Of a stretch of DNA of 64,000 bases, positions 1-12,654 are shown in pieces (positions within the stretch are counted from its first letter, which is position 1; each line of letters starts with the position of its first letter). Made by a program: the position numbers and the translations under genes. The stretch is taken from assembly GCA_026826555.1 (NCBI GenBank), contig JAKSZT010033739.1, forward strand, positions 495,354 through 559,353, read 5' to 3'. Below the pieces are notes generated by a model. The model ran no database searches and was not told the DNA's origin. It saw nothing but the letters and a program-made list of their open reading frames with translations. Source of the DNA: Tolypeutes matacus (taxonomy: Eukaryota > Chordata > Mammalia > Cingulata > Chlamyphoridae).

Positions 1-700
1 CTTCAGGCAAAAGCAGCTTGAGACAACAAAAGCAGTATAAGAAACAACAAAATCATTCAAAGGATCGGGGGATGGGGCAGGGTCACGATGGGTGGATAAT
101 CACACAATAAATGAGGGAATCTGAATTCCTAGCCTGGAGAGCTCTGCCACAATCTCCAAGGGAGCAGCAATAGTCCTCTGAGTGTAGGCACAGTGCCTTT
201 CAAAATAGGATGACCCACTGATGTGTTTTTTTTTTTTTTTTAATTGATGACTACCCTTGTGAGTTTTTGCTCTTGTAAATGAGACTTAGCCTGAAGTTGT
301 GGGGTGCCTAAGGGTTGCCACCTGAGAGCCTCCTTGTTGCTCAAATGTGGCCTCTCTCTAAGCCAAACTCAGCATATGATTGCATTACCTTCCCCCCAAC
401 GTGGGACATGACTCCCAGGGATGAGCCTCCCTGGCAACGAGGGATTAATACCAAGTGCCAACTGGCAGCTTTTTGCAGTGGCAGTATTGTAGCCAATGAT
501 GTTTATCCGAGGCACGATTATTACTAATTGAAAACTTTTCCCAAGTGCCAACTGGCAACACAACTGGAAAAAGACCTTGAATAAAAGGGGGAAACGGTAA
601 AGACAAATGAGTTCAAGTGGCTAACTATATATTCTTTTACCCTAAAAATATCAAGTATTTTCCTAAAAATAAAATATCAATCTTCAAACATACAGTTTTC
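1..700 (-). repeat. L1 3'-UTR-type repeat, minus orientation, interrupted by a U4 pseudogene
   Basis: The block around 270-600 is the reverse complement of sequence found in plus orientation at about 3430-3680, 12060-12260 and 20580-20790 (shared landmarks: a cattle of short phrases reading as 'gagtcatgtccca' and 'ttggcacttgg' on the opposite strand). The related block at 20.2-22.0 kb adjoins L1 ORF2, so I read all of these as parts of a long lineage-specific L1 3' UTR. A T run lies at about 224-241. Orientation and family are inferred from similarity within the window only. Confidence 0.5.
467..542 (+). pseudogene. RNU4 (pseudogene): 3'-truncated U4 snRNA retropseudogene
   Basis: These 76 bases match the 5' half of mammalian U4 snRNA from its first nucleotide: the AGCTTT start, the GCAGTGGCAGTAT block, the AGCCAATGA stem region, GTTTATCCGAGGC, and the AATTGAAAACTTTTCC segment. 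About five substitutions from the human U4 I remember are visible. The rest of U4 (central domain, Sm site, 3' stem) is missing and there is no poly-A tail. The copy is bounded by a perfect direct repeat AAGTGCCAACTGGC at 453-466 and 543-556, extendable to 16 bases with CC, which is a target-site duplication inside the host repeat. This is the pattern of snRNA retropseudogenes truncated at the 3' end, and it is not expected to be functional. Confidence 0.93.
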
Positions 701-923
701 TGTGCAGAAATCACAGTCATTGGGAAGCACTAATTTACACACTTAATCCTGTTGGCAAAACCACAGGTTTCTGCAGGAAGAGCTGATGTGACATCCTCCC
801 AGGGAGTCCAGTGCCTTTCTGACTTAAGCTTGGACCTCAATTTCCAGGGCATCCTTGGAAGCCAAGGGCATCTCCTTGGTGCATCTTGTTTTTAAGGAAT
901 GAGAGTTCCTATTTGTGGATGTC

Positions 924-1234
924 CAGGTGCACTTCCTGGAATCCAGCCCAGCAGTGATGATTCCCTTCCAGAAAATAGCATAGCCTGTGAGATAACTGGC
1001 TCCTTTTCTATTGTACTTTTGGAATTCCAGGTCCCGGTGAGGGGATGGGATATTTGGGAAGTGGGGGTTGGAATCATCCACAGAATAGCCACCTGGACTC
1101 ATGACAGTCTCACAAGGGAGCCTCCAGTGCCAGGTGCCTTTACAGGTGAGCCTCTGAGAGGTGAGGACACAAGTGTGCATCCTCCTGTACTAGTTAACAC
1201 CAGGGGCCCCAGGATAGGGCAGGAGACACAAACA
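924..1234 (+). pseudogene. Highly degenerate VH relic (relic 1)
   Basis: Framework 1 is recognisable from CAGGTGCACTTCCTGG at 924. It aligns base by base, with many changes, to the FR1 of the IGHV4-like pseudogenes at 37.0, 54.0 and 61.2 kb. A framework-3-like end (GAGGACACAAGTGTGCAT) lies at about 1163-1180. A nonamer-like ACACAAACA lies at 1226-1234, about the right distance downstream. No continuous reading frame exists and the leader is not recognisable. The sequence and its flank from about 715 are clearly paralogous to the relic at 38.44 kb. Being a VH relic is inference from these partial matches. Confidence 0.6.
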
Positions 1235-1499
1235 TCCATTCATTAGATAAACTCTTGTCAAGCTAGAAGTGGATGGGAGCATTCTAAAAATGATCAAGGG
1301 AATGTACAAAAAGTCTATATGGCTGCCTGCTGGAAAGCCTACCCTGGGGCCAATGCTGCTTTTCACAAAGCCTTTTATGTCCTATTGAGAAGAATGTGAA
1401 CTGTTTCTATTTTATTCTATGAACAAGTTAAATTAAATAAATATATTTTCAAATGGTTTCTGAGGCATGCATTCACTGAGATATATCTTAATTGATAAT

Positions 1500-1791
1500 C
1501 TTTTATCTTTTAAAAAATTATATATTCTCCCCCCTTGCCACTTGTGCTCACTGTCTGCTTTCTGTGTCCATTTGCTGTGTGTTTCCTCTGTGTCTGCTTG
1601 TCTCCCTTTGTTGCATCATCTTATTGCTCCAGATCTCCATAGGCATGGGCCATCAGCTCTCCTTGGGTATGGGCCATCAGTTCTCTGTGGGAGCAGGCCA
1701 GCTTGCCCTCACCAGGAGGCCACAGGAACTGAACCCAGGACCTCCCATATGGTAGATGGGAGCCCAACCACTTGAGCCACAGCTGCTTCCC
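1500..1791 (-). repeat. tRNA-derived SINE (armadillo DAS type), minus strand
   Basis: On the reverse strand the element begins GGAAGCAGCTGTGGCTCAAG, giving a Pol III A-box-like stretch. It continues through CTACCATATGGGAGG to a B-box-like GGTTCAGTTCC, as in the plus-strand SINEs at 40.3 and 48.9 kb. A body with direct repeats (the CATGGGCCATCAG-type unit occurs twice at about 1644-1683) leads to an A-rich tail at the low-coordinate end. DAS SINEs of this tRNA-derived kind are established as an armadillo family; the subfamily is not assigned. Confidence 0.85.
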
Positions 1792-1829
1792 TTAATATCT
1801 TTTTCAATATTGCCAACATTAATTTATAA

Positions 1830-2640
1830 ATATTGTGTCAAATATCTTATTCTTTTAAATTTTTGAAGAATATTGGACTATAATTTTGTTTTTCATAGTG
1901 ACTAAGTCAATTTTATTATTAATAATATTCTGTTCTCATAAAATTATTTCATTCACTTTCTCACATTTTGTATTTTCAGATAGATTTCATGTAAGATAGT
2001 TAATATTTTTTTCTATAATGTTTGAAGGAATTTGCCAAGTTAACCACTGAAGCCTATAACTTTTGTTTTGTGGAAATTTTCTTATTGAAGAATTCAACTA
2101 TTTATTAGATTTGGAAATACTGTCATTGTCTATAATTGTGAGTGAGCTTTGTACTGACTTCTAAGGAATTTATGGATTCCATTTAACTGTCCAGTTTTTG
2201 GCATGCATTTTATATAGTGTTATCTGCTCATTGTTTTCCTTGTCTGTAGGATCTACTGCTGACACTCTGATTTCCATCACAATATTGATAATTTGTGTTC
2301 TTCAGATTCTGTTGATCACTATAGAAAGTTATTTTCAAATTTGCATTGTGTCATTAAATGATTCTTTAATAATTATTTTATTCCATCTACTTATTTTTGT
2401 CCATTTTCCTCTTCTTTTCCTGCCTTCTTTAGATAGACATGCTGTTATGTTTTTTGTTTTCTTTTTCTTTTTTATACTATAATTGAAATATATAAATTTT
2501 GCCCAAAAACTTGCTTTAGTTACCTCTTCCAAAAAATATTGTCTGTGTACTATCATTATCCCTTTTCTTCTTTACTGTCACATTTTATCAGTTTTAAATA
2601 TCTTATTATAGCCATTTAAATTATTGAGAAGTGTTAGCCT
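1830..2640 (-). repeat. Old L1 ORF2 relic, minus strand
   Basis: T-rich sequence whose pieces resemble the reverse complement of the L1 ORF2 reverse-transcriptase region. For example the 'gccaagttaaccactgaagcc' portion near 2034 corresponds to the 'gtgaagccatctgggcctgg'-type segment in the better-preserved L1 at about 24.7 kb. It is heavily decayed, no frame survives, and limits are approximate. Confidence 0.42.
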
Positions 2641-2682
2641 ACTGTGCCTATAATTTGTAATTTGCAGTTCTTTCATATCTCA

Positions 2683-2735
2683 GGCTGAATGACTGAATGA
2701 CTGAATGTGTGACTGACTGAATAAATGAATGAAAA
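2683..2735. repeat. Tetranucleotide simple repeat (TGAA/TGAC)
   Basis: Repeated CTGAATGA and TGACTGA units run through this short stretch. It is a simple tandem repeat with no other visible role. Confidence 0.8.
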
Positions 2736-3039
2736 AATGATGGGGGACAATTAAGTTGTGTATATTGGAACAAAGATTGGAAGGCACTGGGTATGGGAAA
2801 CACTGCCCCTTACTGCTAAATCTCATAATGCACTTGTAGAGCTCAATTCTTTCCTGTATCCAATGGATTTGGTACAAGTTCTTCTGCCTATTCTATTTGT
2901 ATTCCTTTGGGAAAAGGGAGAGAGAGGGTTTTTTTTCAAACTCCTAATTTTGTTCAGTACCCTATATACTTTAATTCAAAGTGGATTTAAATATATATCA
3001 AATAAAATATTTATTTTTTTTATTAATATTAACAAATAA

Positions 3040-4980
3040 AGTTATGCTAATTGTAAGTCTGGCATTTCAGGCAAGCTTTCCCACTAATGATGACTAAAAG
3101 TGTTTGAAGAAATATTAAAATTTCTTCAGAAGAGCCATGTGTAGGGAAACCACAAATGAACCCAACTCTCTCACACTGGGGAACATAAATTTGGGAACAA
3201 AAACATAAAGGCAAGGCCCACAGGCAGGGTGAAAAACTCCTGAGCTCTCTGCCTTGCCTAGAGTGCCTAGATGCCTCTAGAGTCCCCAGGAGCCCTGTTA
3301 TTTGAGGCAATATTTACCGTGGTATTCAATGAGATCCTGCTGAGACATGCATAAGTGTAACCTTTGGAATGACCACCCAACTCACTTTGAAATCTCTTAG
3401 CCATAAGAACTAATTTGTATTTACCATTTCTCCCTTATGTTCAAGGTCTTTTTCCAGGTGCATTGCTAGTTGGCACTTGGTAATAATCCCACAGTGCCAG
3501 GGAGGTTCATCCCTGGGAGTCATGTCCCATGTTCAGGGGTGGGTAGTATGTTTATATGCTGAGTTTGGCATAGAAAGAGGCAACATTTGAGCAACAAAGA
3601 GGCCCCCTCAGGAGATAACTCTTAGGCAACATATAATAGGCTAAGTTTCAATTTCAAAATAAAAGGTTCATGAGTACAATTATTAATATCAAGGGTCCAG
3701 TGCAATGGTCCATCATCCTTCATTAGGCACCACCCCTGTACTGAGGGGATTCATGCTGTCCCATTAGAGGATGTAGCAGAACTCCCCATGATGGGAATTT
3801 GATATTCTTTCAGTTATTGTGGGGATCTCCACCAACCATGACAAGGCCTCATGAATACTTGAACACATTCATATGCCTTAGAGTTATGCCACAGATGAAA
3901 CCCCTCCCATGCATCCCTCCATCACTGACACCCCATACTAATGTTCCTCCCCTGCCACAGTTGTGACCCTTCTGTGATCCAAAACCTCTCCAAAGATGAA
4001 GCCAACAAAATAAACAAATATAAATATAAGCAAATGAAATAATGATAGTTTGAAAAATAATATGTAAAATACAAAAAAAAATTTTAATTAAATAATAAAA
4101 AACTTTTTCAGACATTATATTTTTCATCACTGTAAGTTCTGTTGTCTTGTATGTACAGTGACATTTTTTCCATATATTCCCCCAGTGTCTTTTTTTCTCA
4201 TTTTATGTTCAAAGAAAATTGTAGGTTACAGAATAATATTGTAGAGAATATAGGCGATTCCCATATACCCAACACCTTCCCCCTTTCCCCTTTGGTCTGT
4301 CCATGTGCCAGTTTGGCCCTGAATCTCAGCAGAGTTGCAACACCAGTCTCCAGTTCACTGGACTCACCCAGGACAGCTATCAAGGTGATGATGATGGACA
4401 ATGTCCATCCCAAGGAACAGAGAGAGTCTGCAATTGCAAGCAAGATAGTCCCATCAATCGAACCCATGGAGTCTAAACTCACTTTCAATTAGAGGCAGAG
4501 TGGGCATCACCATCCCCAACTCCTCAAGACTGGGGAATGAAAAATGGACTAAAGTAGAGTTACTATTATTCTACCATAGACATATTGTTATCTTAGCAAT
4601 GGAAGAACTTTTATCATTGATGTAGAGGCAGTGGTCATTGGAGATTCTGCGGATAGGGAGAGAGAAAAACAGGTGTAATATGGGGACATTTTGGGTATAT
4701 TGGAATTGTCCTGCTTGATGTTGCAATGATGGATACAGGCCATTATATATTTTCTCATAACTTACAAAATTGTGCAGGAAAGAGTATAAACTATAATGTA
4801 AATGACAATCCACAGTTAGTGGCAATGCTTCAATATGTGTTCATCAATTGTAACAAATGTACCACACTAATGAAAGATGTTAATGAGGGAATGTGTGGGA
4901 GGGAGAGGGGGTGCATCATATGGGAATCCCCAATTTTTTAATGTATCATTACATAATCTGTTTCTTTAAAATAAATTTTA
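3040..4980. repeat. L1 3'-UTR-derived composite repeat
   Basis: This roughly 1.9 kb block combines two modules seen elsewhere in the window. The first (about 3100-4130) matches 11.74-12.31 and 20.2-21.3 kb. The second (about 4305-4980) is the reverse complement of 11.04-11.70 kb and matches 56.07-56.58 kb. Between them, 4195-4300 resembles the 21.43-21.52 kb stretch of the L1 3' UTR, including the GATTCCCATATACCC-like phrase. The right end is A-rich (AAATAAATTTTAAAAAA), fitting a retrotransposed 3' end. Small open frames here are chance. Confidence 0.5.
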
Positions 4981-4984
4981 AAAA

Positions 4985-5750
4985 ATTGCTTCAGCCCATC
5001 AGAGTGTTAATAGGGAAAGAACTTGCCTTTAAGAAATATACTTGTCACATATGACTACTTTACCACCAAATGTACATTGAAGAGAACAACAAAGCTTGGT
5101 CTTCAGCCAACGGATAAATGATCACTGAAAAAAGATTTAAATCATAGTCAGAAACAAAATAAAATTAAATATTAATAAAGAACATAAAGTTCCATAAAAC
5201 TGATTATTTTACCAAGAGAAAAGAAAGGAATCCAAGGTTAAGGGAGGCATTTATAGAAGAAAACATATAATACTATTCATAGTTGAATAATATACTCCCA
5301 TATTATTACCAATTTACATTAGTGTAGTAGGATTGTTACAATATAAGAAAAATACTATCATCATTGTACTATTAACTATATTCCAGAATTTAAAACAAGA
5401 TTACATATTTGTATTTTACAGTCCTATTTTTCTAAAATCATTATTCTACTGACATATATACAACCTAATATTGCCTTCATAACCATATTCAAATATATAC
5501 TTTATTTCTCCTAATAATGTTCACAGTGTTGTTCTACCATCACCACCATCCAATATGGAAACTTTAACCACACCACAAATAAGAACGTTGTACAATTTAA
5601 GCATTAATTCTACATTAAATACCCCTACATTCATCATTTGAGTGAAATATGTCTGAAAGACATGGACAAATTATGTACAATTTAAAGTGAAATAATTAAA
5701 ACAAGCAAACTCATGGTCTGACAATAGTATCAAGTGTTAAGGATAAAGAT
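4985..5750. other. No gene recognised
   Basis: AT-rich sequence without a recognisable coding frame, RNA gene or clear repeat family. It separates an L1 3'-UTR block from the retroviral relic to its right and may be old decayed repeat. Confidence 0.5.
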
Positions 5751-8700
5751 AAATCATAAATACTTCCAGTGGAATAAAGCACTCAGTGCACTTATGCTAC
5801 TCAGACTGCTTCTGAGGTTTGTGTGAGATTGGCTGTTATTCAGCAGAGTATTAAAACTGAAGGTGAAAAACCAGATGAGAAAATCAAAGTATGGTCTTTA
5901 AGGGAGGTGATAAGGGATAAAATGATAGATATTGTCAGAAGCCAGGAGAAACCTCTCCTTATATCTGTTCAGACATTATGACATTGGAGCATATCAATCA
6001 GGCTGAGTCAAAAATATTGGCTACATAGGGTCCTACTCCATCTACCAACAGACTCTAGTCTATTAAAGCTAAGAGAGGGGGAAACATAGTGTGTGGAGGG
6101 AGAAGCAGCTCACACCATGCTGAGACAAGGATGGCCACAGTGCAGTCCTAATCTTTGTTTGCCTATGTCCTAAAGGGACTTAGAAGAACACATCCCACTC
6201 TGAGAGATCTCCCCATAATCCTAACAAAACTTTGGAGTAACAGGGAGGAAGCTGTAGTTCCACAGATACAATTGGGTATAGCCCAAGGATATTCCACACC
6301 AGCCAGTTAGAAAGGACCTCCCTGAGTGGGGAGATGAGCTAATTTGTTTCTACTTAACACTCTGCTTTCCTGAGAAAGGCAAATGTTCAAGTTTATTGTA
6401 CTCACCTCCCTTGGGGGAGGGTTTCCCTTGCTAATGAAGTGGCCAAGAAGGGGAGGCAGGGCTTACAGGCTATGGGTGCATTTTCAGTAATGCTGCCTGC
6501 TCTGAGACCCATTGGACAGACCTTTGGCCCATGGCACATTAGTGACCCCCACTTGTTGAGGTATGTATTCATGGTTACTAGAGAAAAGGGTTCCCAAGAA
6601 CACCATAGAACAAATCTCTTGTGGAGAACATTGGGGAAAATATAAACTGGAAGGAGGGTCATGGTCTCAGCAGGGACAATCTTCCTCTACTCAACTCCTT
6701 CCAATAGACTGCCAGACCATGTGGAGGATGGGGAGACAGAGTTTGCAAATCTCTTGGCTCCTTTCCACACGGATTGAGGAGTCAGGCCCCTTAGTGGAGC
6801 TAATCCACCAAGATTTGACATAATTAAAAAATGGCCCAGGTGTAGGGTCAAGGTCTCAGCCCACCCCAGGGACTGAAGGACTTATGTCCCAGGGCATGTG
6901 TAATTTGTGGGCAATGGACAAACTTCTATGGAGCTTTTATAGACAACCATTATCTTCGGAGAAGCAAAGAGGAGGGGAACAGTGAAAAGAGTTGGAAAGT
7001 TTTGGATATTCCATACTGGTATGGAGGCTGGATTTTAATGGCACCCTGGGTTCAATGATCTTTAGACACTTCTGTGACCAAGTTTACTGCTGGGGAATGC
7101 ATTGTAATAGTTGATGTCCCACACCACTGCACCTCCTAGCAGTGACTGTGGGGATATGCTACCCATTTCAGCAAATTCTGGCCATCAAATTTGAGTGTGA
7201 AATACTATGCACCCCCAGATCACCCATCTCCTCTCTGCATTGTCAAGCATGGAACTATTACCTCTATGGTGGGAGAAAGGATATTACTAATGTCATAAAT
7301 GAATTTCAATCTGCCAGTGTAATCTACTCCACTATCTCTGCCCAAGATTGCCCAGTTTGGCCTGTGAAAAAGGCCAGTGGAGCATGATGGCTGACTAAAG
7401 ATGATAGGGGTTTAAATACAGAAGTGCTCCTTTAGCAACTCATGGTTACATATATCGTGCTATTTGCCTATTGACTTTATCTTGGTATCCTCCTGGAAGC
7501 CTTATATCAGTTGACACAGAAAGCAGGCACTTTCCAATGGAGGACATAAGAGGAGCAGTACCTCCAGGAGGTAAAAATGGCCTTTTAACCTGCCCTACCT
7601 CTGGGAAATTTAGAGCTTGTATCTCCATTTGAGTTACAACTTTCTGCCATCTGGACCCTCACCATGTAGCCTCTCTGGTAGAAGGAGGGAGCAATAGGAA
7701 TTCATAGACTCCTTGAATCCAAAGTTCCCAGATACAGCCCAATGTTGCAACCCCCTTTTAGAGAAAACTTCTTACATGATTTTGAGCATTAGTGGAAATG
7801 GAAAATATGACCAAGGTCTCAGGTCCTGCTGAGGCCAGATATCCTTATTATATCCTGGGTCCTGGGTAATAAGAACACTCATCCAGATAGTACAAGCAAT
7901 GCAGCATCATTAAAGTGATATATTTAGTATTGTGCATTCTGAGAAGTGATGTGCCTCTGTGAGTGGATAGCAGAGATTCCAGTGATAATCCTATTGCAAC
8001 TCCACATGAGGGCTTTTCCCTCCCTACCTTGGCATTATGGAGACCCCAATTCAAGTATACCCCACCAGGTGCTTAGAACTGGTTCACAGATGGATCAACA
8101 ATGCTGAAGCTGCCTGGCATCTTGTTGAGCAACAACTGCTGTTGTCCTGTCAGGATGTGGATTGGCCCCAAAAGGGGGAACTAGGACACACCACTTGGGA
8201 CTCTCCTTTCCAGCCACTGTCAGATGATCATCCTGCTTTTTACCCCATTATAAACTCCACATGATTCTCAGGATTGTTGGGGGTTAGGGCCACCAGGTAT
8301 AGGGGTGGGTTAACAGAAGTGTCTAGAAGTGCATAGCATACATGAGCTGAAAATCCAGAGGCAGGATCCCACAGGACATAACCCACACATACTGGAGTTT
8401 AGTGAGAAATGCCTAGCCCCTATTAGTCAAGCATTCCCCTTGGCTTTAATCATGGGATACCTTGGAGGAATCCTGACACCTGCCATATCAGGAAAGTGTA
8501 GAAGTGGATTAGAAGGCATGGGTAAGGTACTAAAATCAATGGGAAATTGTTGACATTATAGCCCATGAAAAAGGGAAGAGAGAAATGGTGGTCTTTAAGG
8601 GGAAAATGTTATTGCAAATAGGCTGAGAGAAGTGTCCCCCACAGGAAATGGTTGAATGACTACCCTCTCAGAGCTAGTTACTATTCACTTCTCTCAATTT

Positions 8701-8800
8701 CTTCAGGTTTGACCCAGCAGTGACCTGGAAGGCTGACTTGGGCCATGGTGACAGCAGGGAACCTGACCAATGGCTGAATCTGCCATCTGGCCACTCTCTC
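5750..8800 (+). pseudogene. Degenerate endogenous retrovirus, pol-containing relic
   Basis: Two pol landmarks are visible in the correct order. At about 7275-7385 the frame ends in a stretch carrying CPVWPVKK, the conserved entry to retroviral reverse transcriptase (usual form SPVWPVKK or similar). At 8080-8097 the plus strand reads WFTDGS, the RNase H active-site-strand motif, about 0.7 kb downstream as expected inside pol. Frames are broken by many stops and shifts and no gag or env can be assigned with confidence. The RT entry region most resembles class III (ERV-L-like) elements in my judgement, which is inference. No flanking LTR pair was identified. The copy cannot make a protein. Confidence 0.62.
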
Positions 8801-10430
8801 TCTTGCCTTTTTGCCAGGTCCAGATTGATGCATATGGAGCTTAATTTCCTTTCCTTACATTTGAAGTGACACCAAGATGTCCCTGTGGCAAGAATAGTGA
8901 CAGATTCATTAGCTGTGCATTCTTCTTCTGCAACCTGTTGAGATGCACCAATTATTTATATAATGAAACTGGTAAATGTTTTGCACATCTTTCCTATTTG
9001 TTCATCAGTGAACATATCACAGGCAATTTGTCAACCAGTTTGCTTGGCATTGCTGAATTCACTGCATGTGCCCTACAAGCTAAGCAGAAATCATGGTACA
9101 CTACCATGTCTGGTAAAATTCCTCCTAACTAAAAAAGGAGGTAGAGGTGCTATTGTTTCCTGCCATACATGTCTTAATGCCTCAGGGGAAGTTGAACAGG
9201 AGGTAACTAAAATCTAATGGCAGCCCTACCAGCTACAAGGTGTATACACCTTGTGGGGCTTCTTTTGATGTCCCCCAGGGGCATGTGAATCTGGATGCAA
9301 CATTACTTAAGACAGTTCTGAGTACTCTTCTTGAGTATATGTGCATAGGTGAAGCCCTCTAAATCTGTTGCAGCTTCTAGTATTCCTAAACCTCTGTTAA
9401 AACATTATTGAGAGTTACAGGCTAGCAGGCCCAAACTTCTAAGTCTTCATGCCTCAGGTGGTAATTGGGCTATCTCACACTAACAATTTATCTGATGATA
9501 TTTTAGGTTCACATCACTTTTACATTTCTTTGTATTCTAATAACAAAACCTTTCTTTTGTAGTGTAATGGATATTCTAGGAATTTTTCAGGATTCAACTC
9601 CGCTGTTCATTGCCAGGACACAGGAGAAAGCAATGGAGTTAATTCTCAGGGAGAAGGAGGACTTAAAAGTATGAAGTTCAACTCAGAAAACTCCAGCAAT
9701 TTGTGGAGATCTCTCTTTTGGTGACTGCAACACCATGAAGGGTCAATAAGCCACTGAACAAGTGGATACACCTTTGGTGCTGAAAAGCATTGGATGACCA
9801 TGGGGCTGGCATAGGAAACATGTGACTGGGCCTGGCTCATCCTTGTCTCATTTTTCAATATGAAAGATGAGGGAAGAAAAGTCAGGTATTCATTATATAC
9901 TGAAGTTTCATCTTTGTTCTGGTCCTACCAGGGTTGCCTATCCTTATGGGGCTTCCTTTCCTGGAACAACTTGGCTGAAAAAACATTTCCTGTTTCCAAG
10001 CACAGACCTATACATTGTGATTTATGGGTCACAACTTTTGTTTTACCTCTCTAGCTCTTGATTTATGATTATCATGAACTTCACATTGTAGAAAAGAGTT
10101 ATAGGAAGGGTGAGACCACAGTTTCAAATGCTAGTTCTCCATTATAAGTCTTGATTCTATGGGGAGCATGAAGGTAATATCTCATAGTAACCTGATGAGC
10201 TCCAGCATATCCTCCAGTGGGCCCCATTACTTTCCTGGGTGTTCTCAAACTGCTCTTACCCAAGCCAGTAATCCATGAACTACAACAATCAATTCTCTGT
10301 GTTTCCACTTTCAGGAAATAATTTATATGATTATCTACCTTCATATAGCCTTAACATCTTATATTCCTTTCCAGTACCATAAAATAACATCAGCCCAATC
10401 TCTTTTATTTTTTTAATAATAATATATATT
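8800..10430. other. No gene recognised; possible continuation of the retroviral relic
   Basis: No coding family is recognisable. Short open frames of 64-88 residues occur, but their sequences suggest nothing. Position directly downstream of the pol relic makes a decayed 3' retroviral portion possible; I see no motif that proves it. Confidence 0.4.
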
Positions 10431-10436
10431 TTTATT

Positions 10437-12310
10437 TTTTTAAAGATACTTATATTACATAACTTTTACACAAAAAAATCGGGATTCCCATATACCCCAC
10501 TCCTCACACCTCCCACACCCTCCCACATAAACATTCTTCTTTAGTGTGGCACATTCATTGCAATTGACAAATGCATCCTAGGGCTTTGCCATTAAGCATG
10601 GACTTCAGTTCACATTGTAGTCTACAATCTCTCCCACAGAGTTCTGCATGTTATGTGATGATATAAAATGGCCTATATCTGTCATTGCAATGCATTCAGG
10701 ATGATACCCTAGTCCCAAAAAAAGCCCCCATATTACAACTGCTTTTCCCTCTTCCTGCCTCCAGAGCTTCCAGTGGCCACTGGCTCCACATCAATGTTGT
10801 AATTTCTTCCATTGCTAGAATCAAAACATGTCTATAGTAGAATACCAGTAAGTCCACCCTTGTCCATAGTTCCTTTCCCCATCCTGAGGATTCTGGGATG
10901 GTGATGCCCACTCCACCACCAATTGAAAGGGGGCTTTTACGGTAATATGGCTCTTATGCCCCATTCTTAAGAAGGAAATGTTGAAGCTCTTTTCTTTTTG
11001 CCGAGATTTTTAAATTTTTTTTTTAAAGAAGCTTTAGATTAAAAAATTTCAGGGATTACCATATACCACACCTTTTCCCCCTTCTACAATTTCTCACATT
11101 CACAACATCTTTCATTAGTATGGTACATTATTTACAATTGATGAACCCATATTGAAGTATTGCTACTAACCATGGACTATAGTTTGCATTGTAGCTTAAA
11201 CTTTGCCTCACACAATTTTATAGGTTTTGACAAAATGTGCAATAGCCTGTATCTTTCATTGCAATGCCATTCAGTACAATTCAAATGTTGCAAAATTGTC
11301 CCCATTGATATATCTATTCTTCCCTCTGTCTGCTCTCAGAAACTCTGGTGGCCACTACCTTTATGTCAAATATAAAAGTTATTCCATTTCTAGAATAATA
11401 ATGTCTATAATAGAACAATAATGGAATAATAATGTTTATTTTAGTCCACTGTTCATTTCCCAATCGTGAGAATTTTGGGATGGTGATACTCACTTTGTTT
11501 CTGATTGAGAAAGGACTTAAATCCCATGGGGCAGATGGATGGAACTATTTTGCTTGCAGTTGTTGATACTCTGATTTTTTGGGATGGGCATTGTCCAACA
11601 TCGTCCTTTTATTAGTTGTTCTGGATGAATCCAGTGATCTTTAGAGTAGGTTATGCAATACTGCTGAGATTCAGGGCTCAATTGGCATATGAACAGACTG
11701 AAAATGTAAGTATCTGGGACATATAATTTAAAAGTATGCTAATTATAGGTTCAAATAAAAGGACAGAAGAACCATGTGTAAGGAAATTATAAATGAGTCT
11801 AACTCTATTGCATTGGAGAGAATATATTCCATAGTAAGGCCCACCAACAGGATGCCAAATTCCTAGATTGTCTGCCCTGCTGATAGTGGCTTGATGTATC
11901 TAGAGCCCTTAGTAGCCCTGCTGTTTGAGGCACTGTATACTGTGGTAGTCAATGAGATCCTGCTGAGACATGCATAAGTATAACCTCTGGAATGACCTCC
12001 CTACTCAGTTTGAAATTTCTTAGCCATAAAAACTCATTTGTATTTAACATTTCTCCCTTTTGGTCAAGGTCTTTTTCCAGATGCATCACTACTCAGTGGT
12101 TGGTAATAATCCCTTGGTGCCATGAGGGTCATGCCTGGTAATCATGTCCCACCCTGGGGAGAAGGTAGTACATTTATATGCTGACTTTTGCTTCAACAGA
12201 GGCCATGTTTCAGCAACAAGGAGGCTTTCAGGAGGTAACTCAGGCAATATATAATATTAGGCTAAATTTCAATTTCACTAGAAAAGATTTGTGAGTACAT
12301 TCATCAATAT
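10437..12310. repeat. L1 3'-UTR-derived composite repeat
   Basis: The block starts with a T-rich stretch and the phrase GGGATTCCCATATACCCCAC, repeated in diverged form at 11.05 kb. It then runs through sequence that is the reverse complement of 4.31-4.98 kb and continues without a break into the module shared with 3.1-4.1 and 20.2-21.3 kb. It is the most continuous example here of the two modules joined. I read it as a long L1 3' UTR in antisense plus internal duplication; the family name is unverified. Confidence 0.5.
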
Positions 12311-12654
12311 CAAGCGTCTGGCCTAATATCCTGATGGAGCTCCTTGTAATCGTTTCTCTTTGGTGCTCTACTAAATTAAATACTGTGCAGCTACAGAAAA
12401 TTTAAGAGTTGTCCCTGACATTTGCCATGCAGCCATTTCCCCATGACTTTTCAGCTTTCTTTCATCAGATTATTTCTAGCCTCCTCTTATTTTGTGTCTT
12501 AGAAGAGCAGACTTCTAATTTTATCATTAGTCATCAAATTCTGTCATCAGTATTAGTAATACTTGTGCTAAGTTTGAGTTTTATTCTTAAACTCCATACT
12601 TCTACTTCTCTCTTTTCCTCATGGGAGTAACTTAGTTCTTTTATTAGACAGGGT

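Noticed and set aside
4142..4492. 116-codon frame in the L1 3'-UTR block
   Set aside because: It lies in repeat sequence whose paralogues at 11 kb do not keep the frame open.
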